Assembly (NCBI GenBank): GCA_964343805.1
Contig: CAYFLR010000061.1
Span: forward strand, 1-35,499
Length of the DNA: 35,499 bases
DNA from: CAYFLR01 sp964343805
GTDB taxonomy: Bacteria > Bdellovibrionota_B > Oligoflexia > CAYFLR01
Reading direction: 5' to 3'
Shown: in pieces, positions 1-6,835 of the stretch
Layout of the letters: every line of letters begins with the position of its first letter
Numbering within the stretch: the first letter of the stretch is position 1
Made by a program: the position numbers and the translations under genes
Notes under the pieces: generated by a model
The model's input: only the letters and a program-made list of their open reading frames with translations
What the model was told of the DNA's origin: nothing
Databases searched by the model: none

Positions 1-171
1 AGCTTTACTTAAAATGTCCTCTACTTTCTCTTTCTTTAAAGTGAGTTGTTTTGCATATTCTATGCGGACATAGGGGCATAAAGCACAGTTACGACAGATC
101 TCATCGTAGGCATTTTTTTCTCGGTAAATAGATCCAAAGGGGGTATTATTTTGTGGTTTCGTTCTCCTCAT
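1..171 (-). CDS. Partial hypothetical protein with CxxCxxC motif (N-terminal 57 residues)
   Basis: The reading frame starts at ATG 171 and is open to the window edge, so only the first 57 residues are visible. Two in-frame stop codons (TAA TAA) lie 9-15 bases upstream of the ATG, so this start is the only reasonable one. The visible part is basic and contains the motif CRNCALCP (Cys26, Cys29, Cys32), a spacing that could bind a metal or an Fe-S cluster, followed by a Lys/Glu-rich helix. The likely ribosome-binding bases (AAAGGCAGG on the minus strand) lie in the 3' arm of a perfect 8-bp hairpin. I do not recognise the family. The gene is divergent from the PHP-like gene at 545. Confidence 0.5.
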   Translation of the reverse strand, partial: MRRTKPQNNTPFGSIYREKNAYDEICRNCALCPYVRIEYAKQLTLKKEKVEDILSKA

Positions 172-177
172 AGTGCC

Positions 178-208
178 TGCCTTTTATTACTTCCTAGGGC
201 AAAAGGCA
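178..208 (-). promoter_or_regulatory. Hairpin overlapping the ribosome-binding site of the partial minus-strand gene
   Basis: TGCCTTTT at 178-185 and AAAAGGCA at 201-208 form a perfect 8-bp inverted repeat with a 15-base loop. Read on the minus strand, the 3' arm carries the purine-rich bases just before ATG 171, so the folded RNA would cover the likely ribosome-binding site. This is visible in the sequence; a regulatory role is inference. Confidence 0.4.
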
Positions 209-223
209 AGGTTTATATTTTGG

Positions 224-369
224 TTGTGCGCGGAAAATTGGTGTTTTTTCCTCTCGATTGCTTGGTAATAGGATTACTCATTTAATTTTAGTGTCTTATC
301 TTTGTTTAATATCAACAACCAATGATATTAAGGCGGAGGGATAACTTACCTCCATTTTTCCGCGCACAA
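224..369. repeat. 146-base element bounded by 14-bp perfect inverted repeats, with internal hairpins
   Basis: TTGTGCGCGGAAAA (224-237) is the exact reverse complement of TTTTCCGCGCACAA (356-369). Between these arms lie three smaller inverted repeats: GTAAT/ATTAC (265-277), TTAATATCA/TGATATTAA (306-331, 9 bp, 8-base loop) and GGAGG/CCTCC (335-353). The overall plan is a closing stem with three internal hairpins. It could be a structured RNA, a miniature inverted-repeat transposable element, or a regulatory region. I saw no clear target-site duplication and no second copy in this window, but my search was by eye. Confidence 0.45.
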
Positions 370-531
370 AGATTGATAAGGTTGATTAGGAGTGGTGACG
401 GTGCTTTCCAGTAGATTATTAGGTAAAGATCCGGGTATAATATAAAAGGACTATATTTTAATTTAACCTGAGTTCTCAGAATTTTTGGCTGGTCATTATT
501 GCCCAACAAAAGATTTGAGATGTTGGGGTTT

Positions 532-538
532 AAGGAGG
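532..538 (+). promoter_or_regulatory. Strong Shine-Dalgarno deciding a TTG start at 545
   Basis: AAGGAGG at 532-538 lies 6 bases before an in-frame TTG at 545. It is about 21 bases before the next in-frame ATG at 560, which is too far, and it lies downstream of the more upstream TTG at 485. TTG 545 is therefore the best start. Confidence 0.65.
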
Positions 539-544
539 CCTTGT

Positions 545-1255
545 TTGAATAGCATAGATATGAACCGCTACTGCAGTGAGTTGTCCAGTCAGTCTATTAT
601 TTCATTTCAAGAGATGCTTGATTTCTCTCTTTCACAAAATGAACGCCTTTTAGTTTTGACGGTATCAGAAAATGGGCAGAGCCCAGATCAGAAGGAAAAA
701 CAAATTGCCGAACTTAATGAAAAAGCTGCAGGTAAAGGACTGAAAGTAGTTTGGGGCTATGAAATTCAGACTCAAGTAGGAGATTTTCTTATTATTCCTC
801 CTGAAGTCAATAAAGAGAGCTTCTCTCCTGTCTCTGTTTCTTTTGAGCATGCTATAAATTCTGAATTTTTTAATGATTCATATCTTAGAATTTGGCTGCA
901 TCCTTGCAGAGGTGGATCACGATCTGATTGGGAAGATGCTAAGAATTATGGTCTTGATAACATTATGTCACATATTGATGCTATTCAGGTGACCAGCGGT
1001 AAAGATCATTTAACCAAACCTGATTTCAATGAAAGAGCTTTTGGGTTGGCTGAGGAGTACAATAAAGCAATCATTGGAGGAAGTGATTCGGTGCAATCGG
1101 ATACCTTAAACTTAATCAAAACGGTGTTTGATCAAAATATTGATTCTGATCTTGATTTGATAAGGCAAATTAAGCAGGACCAAACTGGTATTGAAATTAA
1201 TCATGAAGTTCTGGAGCTGGTTCTAGAAAAATACGCTTTACGATTTGCTATCTGA
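545..1255 (+). CDS. Degenerate PHP-domain-like protein
   Basis: The protein has 236 residues from TTG 545. The second half reads like the end of a PHP (polymerase and histidinol phosphatase) domain: WLHPCRGG (His119), a D-x-I-x-V strand, then a helix leading to IIGGSDSV (Asp181). Glu73 in GYEIQTQVGD matches the conserved PHP glutamate. Several expected metal ligands are missing: there is no N-terminal HxH, the usual DHD-type motif is replaced by TVSEN near residue 42, and the final GSDSH reads GSDSV. A PHP-derived pseudoenzyme, or a very divergent enzyme, is the best reading; function is unknown. It is followed 24 bases later by a coiled-coil gene and then a metallophosphoesterase gene, probably one operon. 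Confidence 0.5.
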   Translation: MNSIDMNRYCSELSSQSIISFQEMLDFSLSQNERLLVLTVSENGQSPDQKEKQIAELNEKAAGKGLKVVWGYEIQTQVGDFLIIPPEVNKESFSPVSVSFEHAINSEFFNDSYLRIWLHPCRGGSRSDWEDAKNYGLDNIMSHIDAIQVTSGKDHLTKPDFNERAFGLAEEYNKAIIGGSDSVQSDTLNLIKTVFDQNIDSDLDLIRQIKQDQTGIEINHEVLELVLEKYALRFAI

Positions 1256-1279
1256 GTCGACCTTTAGAGGATATTGATA

Positions 1280-1636
1280 ATGAAAAGGGCATCAAGATCG
1301 TTAGAAAAGTTAATTGGAGAAGTGGCTAAAATTAAGAGCCGTCACAGTGTTCTCATCAATGATGATCATGACGAAGTTCATGAACTCCGTCAACGAGTAT
1401 CAGAACTGATGGAGGAAAATGAAGGCCTCTTATCGGTTGTGACCTGGCTTGCCTCTTCACGAATTGGTGCCAAAAGTATGCATGATGCCACCATTCAGAA
1501 AGTTGAACAACTAAAGAAGCAAACCTCTTTTCAAGACCAAGTTATTGGTGAATTAAATCAAACCGTTAAAGATCTTAATGATAAAATACGTATATTGAAA
1601 GTACAGAAGAAGGGTGTTCATGCTCGTCGTAGTTAG
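1280..1636 (+). CDS. Small coiled-coil protein
   Basis: The protein has 118 residues from ATG 1280, which has AGAGG 9 bases upstream; an in-frame TTG at 1274 is less likely. It is highly charged, with no signal peptide or membrane segment. Two predicted coiled-coil stretches (about residues 30-55 and 75-112) show heptad-like Leu/Val spacing, separated by a more hydrophobic segment (LLSVVTWLASSRIG). I recognise no family. Its end overlaps the start of the metallophosphoesterase gene by 17 bases, which suggests translational coupling and a role together with that enzyme, perhaps as a scaffold or oligomerisation partner (inference). Confidence 0.6.
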   Translation: MKRASRSLEKLIGEVAKIKSRHSVLINDDHDEVHELRQRVSELMEENEGLLSVVTWLASSRIGAKSMHDATIQKVEQLKKQTSFQDQVIGELNQTVKDLNDKIRILKVQKKGVHARRS

Positions 1637-2837
1637 TGATATTCATATTGATGATGGTTCTTTGTCAGCAGAGCTTCTCAGTCATTCTATGGCAAGGTAT
1701 TTTCGGTATAATACCAGTCGTATTCTTCAAGAAAAAAAGCTTTTTGAGAGACCAAAGCCCTTGGAGCTATGTTTCCTTGGGGATTGTATTGATGTTCTTC
1801 GTTCGGATATCTGGTTTGAAGATGAAAGTGGGGTGAAACCTTGGTCTGCACCTTCTAAAGATCAAGAAAATTTGTTGCTGCGTATTGTAAAAAAAATAAT
1901 AGAAGTTAATTATGAGGTTTTTCAAGAGTTTAAAGCGTTATTGAGTGGGTATGAGTCTCGGTTGATCTATGTCATTGGTAATCATGATCACCTAGTGGGG
2001 ACTTATAAAAGTGTTCAAGATCTCATAATGAAAGCCTTTGGTTTGGATGAATCACGTGTTGAGTTTTGCATGGAATACACCTGGCCGGAGTACGGTGTTT
2101 ATGCTTATCATGGTCATAAATATGATCCTCGGAATTATGATATCCCTTCTCCCTCTCTGGGATCTATTTCTTATGTTGAGCTTTTGAATCGAATTCCTTA
2201 TGAATTATCAAAACTTATAGAAAAAGATTCTTTGGCTTTACGTAGAGCCAAAGAATTTACCAGTGTAGAATTATCAAATGTTGGGTTGTGGGTAGACGAT
2301 ATTTTATCAGCCCTGGGAGGAGATCGCCTTTTAAAAAAATCTTTCAAGATAGCTGTTAAGAGGTTTTTTTCCCTTAAGATAGTTGACACTTGGGGGTGGA
2401 AAAGAATGCCCTTTTTTCAATGGATTGGCATCTTAATATTCAAAATAAGCCTGTTAATTCTCGCATACACACCCATGTGGGTGGGGCGTTTACTGGCCTA
2501 TTTTGCCACCTATTTGGTGGAAGGTGATTCTGCGAGTGAAATTCTTTTAGATAAAGCCTATGAAGAATTGGATCGACATACTAATAAAAGAATCAGATAT
2601 GTAGTTTGTGGGCACACCCATGCTTTCAGGCGAATACCATTGGGGAATCATAATGGTGTAGAGAATTATTATATTAATGCAGGAACATGGGGAAGAGCCT
2701 ATGAACGTACTTTGAGCCGGAGAGGTAAAAGAAGGTTCCTTCCACGAGAATCTCTTGTCTTTTATAAGCAGGATGAAAAGTCAGAATTTGCTTTTGAAGC
2801 TTGGAATGGGAGTTTGGGTTCGATGGATACTGTTTAA
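1620..2837 (+). CDS. Calcineurin-like metallophosphoesterase
   Basis: The protein has 405 residues from ATG 1620, preceded by AGAAGG with a 6-base spacer. All core motifs of the metallophosphoesterase fold are visible: SDIH (Asp7, His9), GDCID (about residue 58), GNHDH (about 120-124), YHGHKYD (about 163-169) and GHTH (331-334). It should bind two metal ions and hydrolyse a phosphomonoester or phosphodiester. Between the fourth and fifth motifs lies an insert with a hydrophobic stretch (about residues 263-300) that could associate with the membrane. The layout resembles the UDP-2,3-diacylglucosamine hydrolase (LpxH)-like branch, but the protein is much longer than LpxH and the substrate cannot be assigned. 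It is coupled to the preceding coiled-coil gene. Confidence 0.85.
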   Translation: MLVVVSDIHIDDGSLSAELLSHSMARYFRYNTSRILQEKKLFERPKPLELCFLGDCIDVLRSDIWFEDESGVKPWSAPSKDQENLLLRIVKKIIEVNYEVFQEFKALLSGYESRLIYVIGNHDHLVGTYKSVQDLIMKAFGLDESRVEFCMEYTWPEYGVYAYHGHKYDPRNYDIPSPSLGSISYVELLNRIPYELSKLIEKDSLALRRAKEFTSVELSNVGLWVDDILSALGGDRLLKKSFKIAVKRFFSLKIVDTWGWKRMPFFQWIGILIFKISLLILAYTPMWVGRLLAYFATYLVEGDSASEILLDKAYEELDRHTNKRIRYVVCGHTHAFRRIPLGNHNGVENYYINAGTWGRAYERTLSRRGKRRFLPRESLVFYKQDEKSEFAFEAWNGSLGSMDTV

Positions 2838-2843
2838 AAATTT

Positions 2844-2872
2844 ATGTCAAATTTCCGTATATTTGGTATAGT
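2844..2872 (+). promoter_or_regulatory. Candidate sigma70-type promoter for the GHKL ATPase gene
   Basis: ATGTCA (2844-2849, 4 of 6 to TTGACA) and TATAGT (2867-2872, 5 of 6 to TATAAT) are separated by 17 bases and lie 44 bases before ATG 2916. This would start a transcript separate from the metallophosphoesterase operon. It is a consensus match by eye only. Confidence 0.4.
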
Positions 2873-2915
2873 GTAGATAACTTATAAGAAAATTGTTTTT
2901 TATTTGGTTTGATCC

Positions 2916-3896
2916 ATGGAAATATGGTTTGTTTCATCTCTAAAATGGCAGAATCTATTTCACCGCCTTTTACATGCTGCGGGAATCGATCAGTTTGAGG
3001 AATTTAGAGAATATAACAAAGTTGACCATGCTCTTAAATCCACTCAAGGCCCTGTTCATATCTTGATTCATGACCAAGATCTGGATTTAATTAATGGCGG
3101 GACACCCATTGGGGCTCAGGCTGATAAGAAGAAAATGGCTTCGGTGTTGAAAGCACTGCATGATAAATATCCACAGGTCACTATCCACCTATTTTCTGAA
3201 GAGACAGACTACAGTTCAGTAGCTTACTTCTTTCCAATCAATGTAAGAAGTATTCTCTGTCTGAATAGTTCGTTGTTTGAAATGACCTTGATTAATTTAT
3301 TTGGCTCTTTAAGAGGGCAAACACCCCCGAATTTGAGTGAAGTCTTGGGATATGGAGCCCAATTGCGTTCAGAGTCTATTAAAGAATCGTCGGGTATTAC
3401 AGACACCATCACGGATTTTCGTTGTTTTTTAAAAGATATCAAAGCGGGTCGGCAGATTGTTGAAAAAGCCTCTATGTTGTCGGAAGAGTTAATGATGAAC
3501 GGGGTCTTTGGAGCTCCACAGGATGAAAAGGGCGAGTTTAAATATCATTTAGTAGATCGAAAACAGAACCTTCAACTGCTTCCAAAAGAACATGTCAAGT
3601 TTATGTATGGCTGCAACACCAGTATGATGGGAGTTTCTGTAAGGGATAACTTTGGCAGTCTTTCAGTAGAGAAACTTTGCCATTATTTTTCCAAAGTTCA
3701 AGAGTTAGGCAATGTGGGACCGGAGGCTTATAGCACCGGTGGAGGCTTAGGGCTTTTTTACATTTTACGGAATGCTCAAGCTCTGCTTATTCATTTAGAT
3801 CCGGGTAAATATTGTGAAATTGTAGGGTTATATGATATAAAGGTAAAGCGCAATGCCACTGGTCAGGAGCTCTTAAACTTTATATTCTGTAATTAA
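2916..3896 (+). CDS. GHKL ATPase (RsbW/SpoIIAB-like) with receiver-like N-terminal region
   Basis: The protein has 326 residues. The C-terminal half has the ATP-binding signature of the histidine kinase-like ATPase fold: an N-box with ELMMN (Glu191, Asn195, the ExxxN of serine kinases such as SpoIIAB), a G1 box DNFG (244-247) and a G2 box GGGLGL (275-280). No dimerisation/phosphoacceptor histidine domain precedes it, which favours an anti-sigma or partner-switching kinase over a sensor histidine kinase. Residues 1-135 alternate hydrophobic strands and helices like a receiver domain, with Asp53 in HILIHDQDLD, but lack a clear full set of receiver residues. The STAS gene 38 bases downstream is the natural partner. 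The Shine-Dalgarno is weak. Confidence 0.65.
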   Translation: MEIWFVSSLKWQNLFHRLLHAAGIDQFEEFREYNKVDHALKSTQGPVHILIHDQDLDLINGGTPIGAQADKKKMASVLKALHDKYPQVTIHLFSEETDYSSVAYFFPINVRSILCLNSSLFEMTLINLFGSLRGQTPPNLSEVLGYGAQLRSESIKESSGITDTITDFRCFLKDIKAGRQIVEKASMLSEELMMNGVFGAPQDEKGEFKYHLVDRKQNLQLLPKEHVKFMYGCNTSMMGVSVRDNFGSLSVEKLCHYFSKVQELGNVGPEAYSTGGGLGLFYILRNAQALLIHLDPGKYCEIVGLYDIKVKRNATGQELLNFIFCN

Positions 3897-3934
3897 AAGT
3901 ATTTTTAACATTTCATCAAGCATGGAGTAAGCAT

Positions 3935-4417
3935 ATGACTGAAACGGAATTGAAATTTACAAAAGATGGCTCAAGTGGAATGCTTTCTTTAGGGTGTCGG
4001 GTAGATCAAAATGTTTCCTACCCTGAAGCGGGGGACTTAGAAGGTCTCAGTCAACTTACAGTGGATTTTGGTAATGTGGAACTTATAAATTCATTAGGAG
4101 TTCGAGATTTTCTAAACTTTCTTAAGCAAGTACGTTCTATTGAAAATTTCTCCATCTATTTTGAAAAATGTGCTCCTTTAGTGGTGAAGCAAATGAGTAT
4201 GCTACCTGAATTTGTTTTAGGAGTTAAAATTAAGTCGGTTTTAGGCCCTTATTATTGTGAAAGCTGTGATTTGGAATCGGTGCTGCCTTTAGATATTGAT
4301 GGAAAGACTTATGAAGAAGTTGATAAATTAACTGAAGGACCGAAATGCAGTGAATGCGATGGAGAGCTTGAATTTGATGAACCTAAGAAAAGCTTTTTCT
4401 TCTTCTTGCTAGATTAA
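3935..4417 (+). CDS. STAS-domain protein with C-terminal zinc ribbon (anti-anti-sigma-like)
   Basis: The protein has 160 residues, with GGAG 9 bases before the ATG. Residues 40-100 match the STAS fold: LTVDFGNVELINSLGVRDFL aligns with the SpoIIAA/RsbV phospho-site, and Ser53 falls at the phosphorylated serine position. Residues 105-145 carry two Cys pairs (C108/C111 and C138/C141), a zinc-ribbon-like arrangement. It follows a GHKL ATPase gene, the usual arrangement of a partner-switching pair in which the kinase phosphorylates the STAS protein. The same STAS core recurs in the fusion protein at 6835. No sigma factor gene is in the window, so the final target is unknown. Confidence 0.65.
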   Translation: MTETELKFTKDGSSGMLSLGCRVDQNVSYPEAGDLEGLSQLTVDFGNVELINSLGVRDFLNFLKQVRSIENFSIYFEKCAPLVVKQMSMLPEFVLGVKIKSVLGPYYCESCDLESVLPLDIDGKTYEEVDKLTEGPKCSECDGELEFDEPKKSFFFFLLD

Positions 4418-4440
4418 AACTTCCCTATATTTTTTTACAA

Positions 4441-4478
4441 AAAAAAAGCGGCTGGAAAAAAACTTCCTGCCGCTTTTT
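4441..4478. terminator. Bidirectional rho-independent terminator
   Basis: AAAGCGGCTGGAA and TTCCTGCCGCTTT form a 13-bp stem with one mismatch and a short A-rich loop, flanked by an A-run on the left and a T-run on the right. It can stop transcription from both the STAS gene (plus) and the barrel gene (minus), which converge here. Confidence 0.85.
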
Positions 4479-4501
4479 ATTTCTATAATTTAAATATCAG
4501 C

Positions 4502-5395
4502 TTAGAAGCTGTAATTTAAAGCAACCTCATCATAGAGCCCGCCCATTCCTTTCTCAAAACCGTTGAACTCATTTTCGCTATTTGATCTAAAATCAAAGTA
4601 GTTGTAAAGTGACCAGTTTTTGCTGAGTGAGTAAGAGGAGAAGTTTGTGATAAATTGAGCAGTAGAAGAGTTACCATTAGCATTTACTGAGTATTCCATA
4701 CCATAAGAGAAACTGGTGTAGAATCCTTTTAGGTTATTGTTGGTGTAACCTAAGGAGAAGTTAGGATCAATTTCAAGATCGGTAGGTTTTACTTCTTCAC
4801 GCTCTGGAGCTTCAGTTACTAAGTTAGCTTTGTTAGCAGCAGGCTTTACAGTTCTGAAAACTTTTGTTGCGCGTACATGGTGAGATACGGTCATGTTAAC
4901 ACCAGGCATAAAATTTCCATAAGCAGTTGCGAATTTGTAAGAAGCGGAGTTATCTAGGTTTAAGTAGTTGTTAGTACGAGTGCTTCCTTGGCTGGTTGGA
5001 AAATAAGTATCAATACGTGCAGTGGAGCTAAAGTAGTCATTTGACCAAACTTTAAGTTTATTTCTCCAACGAGTGTTTCCTAATGTGATTTCACGGCTTT
5101 TGATACCACGACGTAAATCACCGCGAATTTGGCTGTACCATCTACCATCTAAGAAAGTACTACCAACAGCAAGGCGGTAGTTATATGTAGCGTTACCAGC
5201 GAGGCCAATGCTTTCACTATCACGATTTGCATAACCCATTAAAAGGTGAGAAGAAGCAAAGCTGTTAGGGAAAAGAAGTTTTAGTCCCGTAGGTTGCTTT
5301 TCCATCTTGATATCAGCATCTTTTTTCTCGGCAGCCCATGCAGTCATTGAAAATAGTCCTATCATCAGGCTTATAAGTGTAGCTTTTACGGTCAT
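4502..5395 (-). CDS. Predicted outer-membrane beta-barrel protein
   Basis: The protein has 297 residues. It starts with a Sec signal peptide (K4 followed by a hydrophobic core and cleavage near AWAAE, about residue 22). The mature part is rich in aromatic, Gly, Asn and Ser residues in alternating patterns typical of beta-strands (for example YNYRLAVGSTF, WYSQIRGDLR, SLYNYFDFRS). It ends in VALNYSF, and a terminal Phe is the classic signal for outer-membrane insertion. A strong AAAGGAG lies 7 bases before the start. Specific function is unknown; a small porin or structural barrel is possible. It has its own candidate promoter (5487-5515) and terminator and is likely monocistronic. Confidence 0.7.
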   Translation of the reverse strand: MTVKATLISLMIGLFSMTAWAAEKKDADIKMEKQPTGLKLLFPNSFASSHLLMGYANRDSESIGLAGNATYNYRLAVGSTFLDGRWYSQIRGDLRRGIKSREITLGNTRWRNKLKVWSNDYFSSTARIDTYFPTSQGSTRTNNYLNLDNSASYKFATAYGNFMPGVNMTVSHHVRATKVFRTVKPAANKANLVTEAPEREEVKPTDLEIDPNFSLGYTNNNLKGFYTSFSYGMEYSVNANGNSSTAQFITNFSSYSLSKNWSLYNYFDFRSNSENEFNGFEKGMGGLYDEVALNYSF

Positions 5396-5707
5396 TTGGT
5401 ACTCCTTTAAAAAATTATTGAATGATCTAAAGCCTTTCTAACTTGTTTGAAAGCGCAAATCGGTTCTAGACTCCGCTTGGCACAAGGTAATATCCTAATG
5501 ATTGGTAAAAGTCAAATATTTTTTGACATATTCTGTAAGGGTTTGAAATCATGTAGTTAAAATATTGGGTTAGAATGGCTTGGTTGGTATCTTTTTGTTA
5601 CTACCTGGTATACAATTGATACCTAAAATGGAAATAATTAAGGTTTTTTTTATAGAGACCGAAACAGAGCCTAGGGTAGATAAAATTATTTGGTAGTGAG
5701 GTTTTAG
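5396..5707. other. Divergent intergenic region with back-to-back promoter candidates
   Basis: This stretch of about 310 bases separates the barrel gene (minus) from the VWA lipoprotein gene (plus) and holds no gene. It has a good minus-strand promoter at 5487-5515. A palindrome GTCAAA/TTTGAC (5511-5527) includes the -35 elements of both directions: TTGACA at 5523-5528 is followed after 18 bases by AATCAT (5547-5552), a weak plus-strand promoter. Further right, GGTATC (about 5585) and GATACC (about 5619) form a spaced inverted repeat that may be an operator. Confidence 0.5.
5487..5515 (-). promoter_or_regulatory. Candidate sigma70 promoter for the outer-membrane barrel gene
   Basis: Read on the minus strand, TTGACT (5515-5510) and TATTAC (5492-5487) are separated by exactly 17 bases and lie about 90 bases before ATG 5395. 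The match is 5 of 6 and 4 of 6 to consensus. Confidence 0.5.
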
Positions 5708-6835
5708 GTGCAAATGATTAAAAATAAATGGATTTTTTGGTTATTGAGCGGGTTGCTCTTATTTGCAGGATGTAATCGAACCAAATTCAAGCAGGAACAA
5801 GGTAATGGAACTCCTAAGTATTCATCCTTGGTGACCACTGAACGGGATTTTGAATATAAAGCCGACTTTTTCGACCAAAACTCCTCTCGCCAATCACGGA
5901 AGGTGGATATTATTTGGGTTATTGATAGTTCTGGTAGTATGTCGGAAGAGATCAATGCCATTAACCAGAACCTGATGGCCTTTGTGGGAGCTCTTGATCA
6001 TTACAAAATTGATTACCGCTTGGCTCTGCTGTTAAAAAATTACCGAAAGTTTAATTTAAAGATCCCTAAAGAGGTTAAGGATTGCGATAAGGCGGGTGTT
6101 TCCAAAAGCAATATTTGTAAGTTCTCGGCCCATGTAAATAGTTATAATGGATTGAAGGTATTACTCAATTGCTTTCAGATCCCTTATAATAGCAAGTATG
6201 TGAGTATGTTTGATAACTATAGATACATAGACAAACGTCTTTTAACCTCACTGAATTGGTCCTGTGGAGATCCCGAGGAACTAGGATCTGGTAAACTCGC
6301 TGTTCCTTTTACTCAATTTATGCGAGATGGTGTGCATAAAGAAATAATTATGGTAACGGATGATGAATCTTTTGTCACTGCTGATGGCTTTGTAAGTCAT
6401 ATGACGGGCAAACTAGCTGATATGACAGTTCATTCCATTGTCGCGGTGAATCCAGATTCGGCCAAATTTGTAGGCTATAGTTTGACAGAGAACCCCAAAA
6501 GTAAAGCGAGTGATAGCTGTCGGACGGAACGTGTTTCTAGTGTCTATCCCAAACTGAGTAATCAAACTGAAGGGAAAGTAATTGATATTTGTGAGAAAAA
6601 CTGGAAAAACATCTTTGAGATATTAAAATTTGAGATTGTTAAAAAAACCACTTTCACTCTTTCTCATAGTCCTATTGTGGAAAGTATTACAGTGGCGGTG
6701 AGTGACAAAGATATTAGTAATAGTAAATGGTACTATGATGCGAAAACTAAAAACATAGTGTTTACTAAAGGGTACTCCCCTCCTTTAGACTCCATGATTA
6801 AGGTGAGATATAAAATACCTAAAGCGAAACAGTAA
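5708..6835 (+). CDS. Lipoprotein with von Willebrand factor A (VWA) domain
   Basis: The protein has 375 residues from GTG 5708, which has GTGAGG 6 bases upstream; ATG 5714 is an alternative. A lipoprotein signal ends in LLLFAGC (lipobox). The VWA fold starts about residue 67: DIIWVIDSSGSMSEE gives an intact metal-ion-dependent adhesion site DxSGS (Asp73), and EIIMVTDDESF fits the later MIDAS aspartate strand. Four or more cysteines between residues 130 and 300 could form disulphides in the periplasm. The last 60 residues look like a small beta domain. The stop overlaps the start of the receiver-STAS gene (TAATG), so the two are translationally coupled. This suggests an envelope adhesion or sensing protein linked to a cytoplasmic regulator (inference). 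Confidence 0.8.
   Translation: MQMIKNKWIFWLLSGLLLFAGCNRTKFKQEQGNGTPKYSSLVTTERDFEYKADFFDQNSSRQSRKVDIIWVIDSSGSMSEEINAINQNLMAFVGALDHYKIDYRLALLLKNYRKFNLKIPKEVKDCDKAGVSKSNICKFSAHVNSYNGLKVLLNCFQIPYNSKYVSMFDNYRYIDKRLLTSLNWSCGDPEELGSGKLAVPFTQFMRDGVHKEIIMVTDDESFVTADGFVSHMTGKLADMTVHSIVAVNPDSAKFVGYSLTENPKSKASDSCRTERVSSVYPKLSNQTEGKVIDICEKNWKNIFEILKFEIVKKTTFTLSHSPIVESITVAVSDKDISNSKWYYDAKTKNIVFTKGYSPPLDSMIKVRYKIPKAKQ

Larger units (their letters stand above)
172..544. other. Structured intergenic region between divergent genes
   Basis: This 373-base stretch has no supported gene. It holds a hairpin at 178-208 next to the start of the minus-strand gene and a 146-base element bounded by 14-bp inverted repeats at 224-369. 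Its right end carries a strong Shine-Dalgarno sequence (532-538) for the gene that follows. I did not find a convincing -35/-10 pair for either divergent gene. Confidence 0.6.

Noticed and set aside
312..509. 65-residue open frame on the minus strand
   Set aside because: It runs through the inverted-repeat element, has no Shine-Dalgarno and no family features, so it is most likely a chance frame.
485..544. Longer start (TTG 485) for the PHP-like protein
   Set aside because: The strong Shine-Dalgarno at 532-538 lies downstream of that codon and points to TTG 545.
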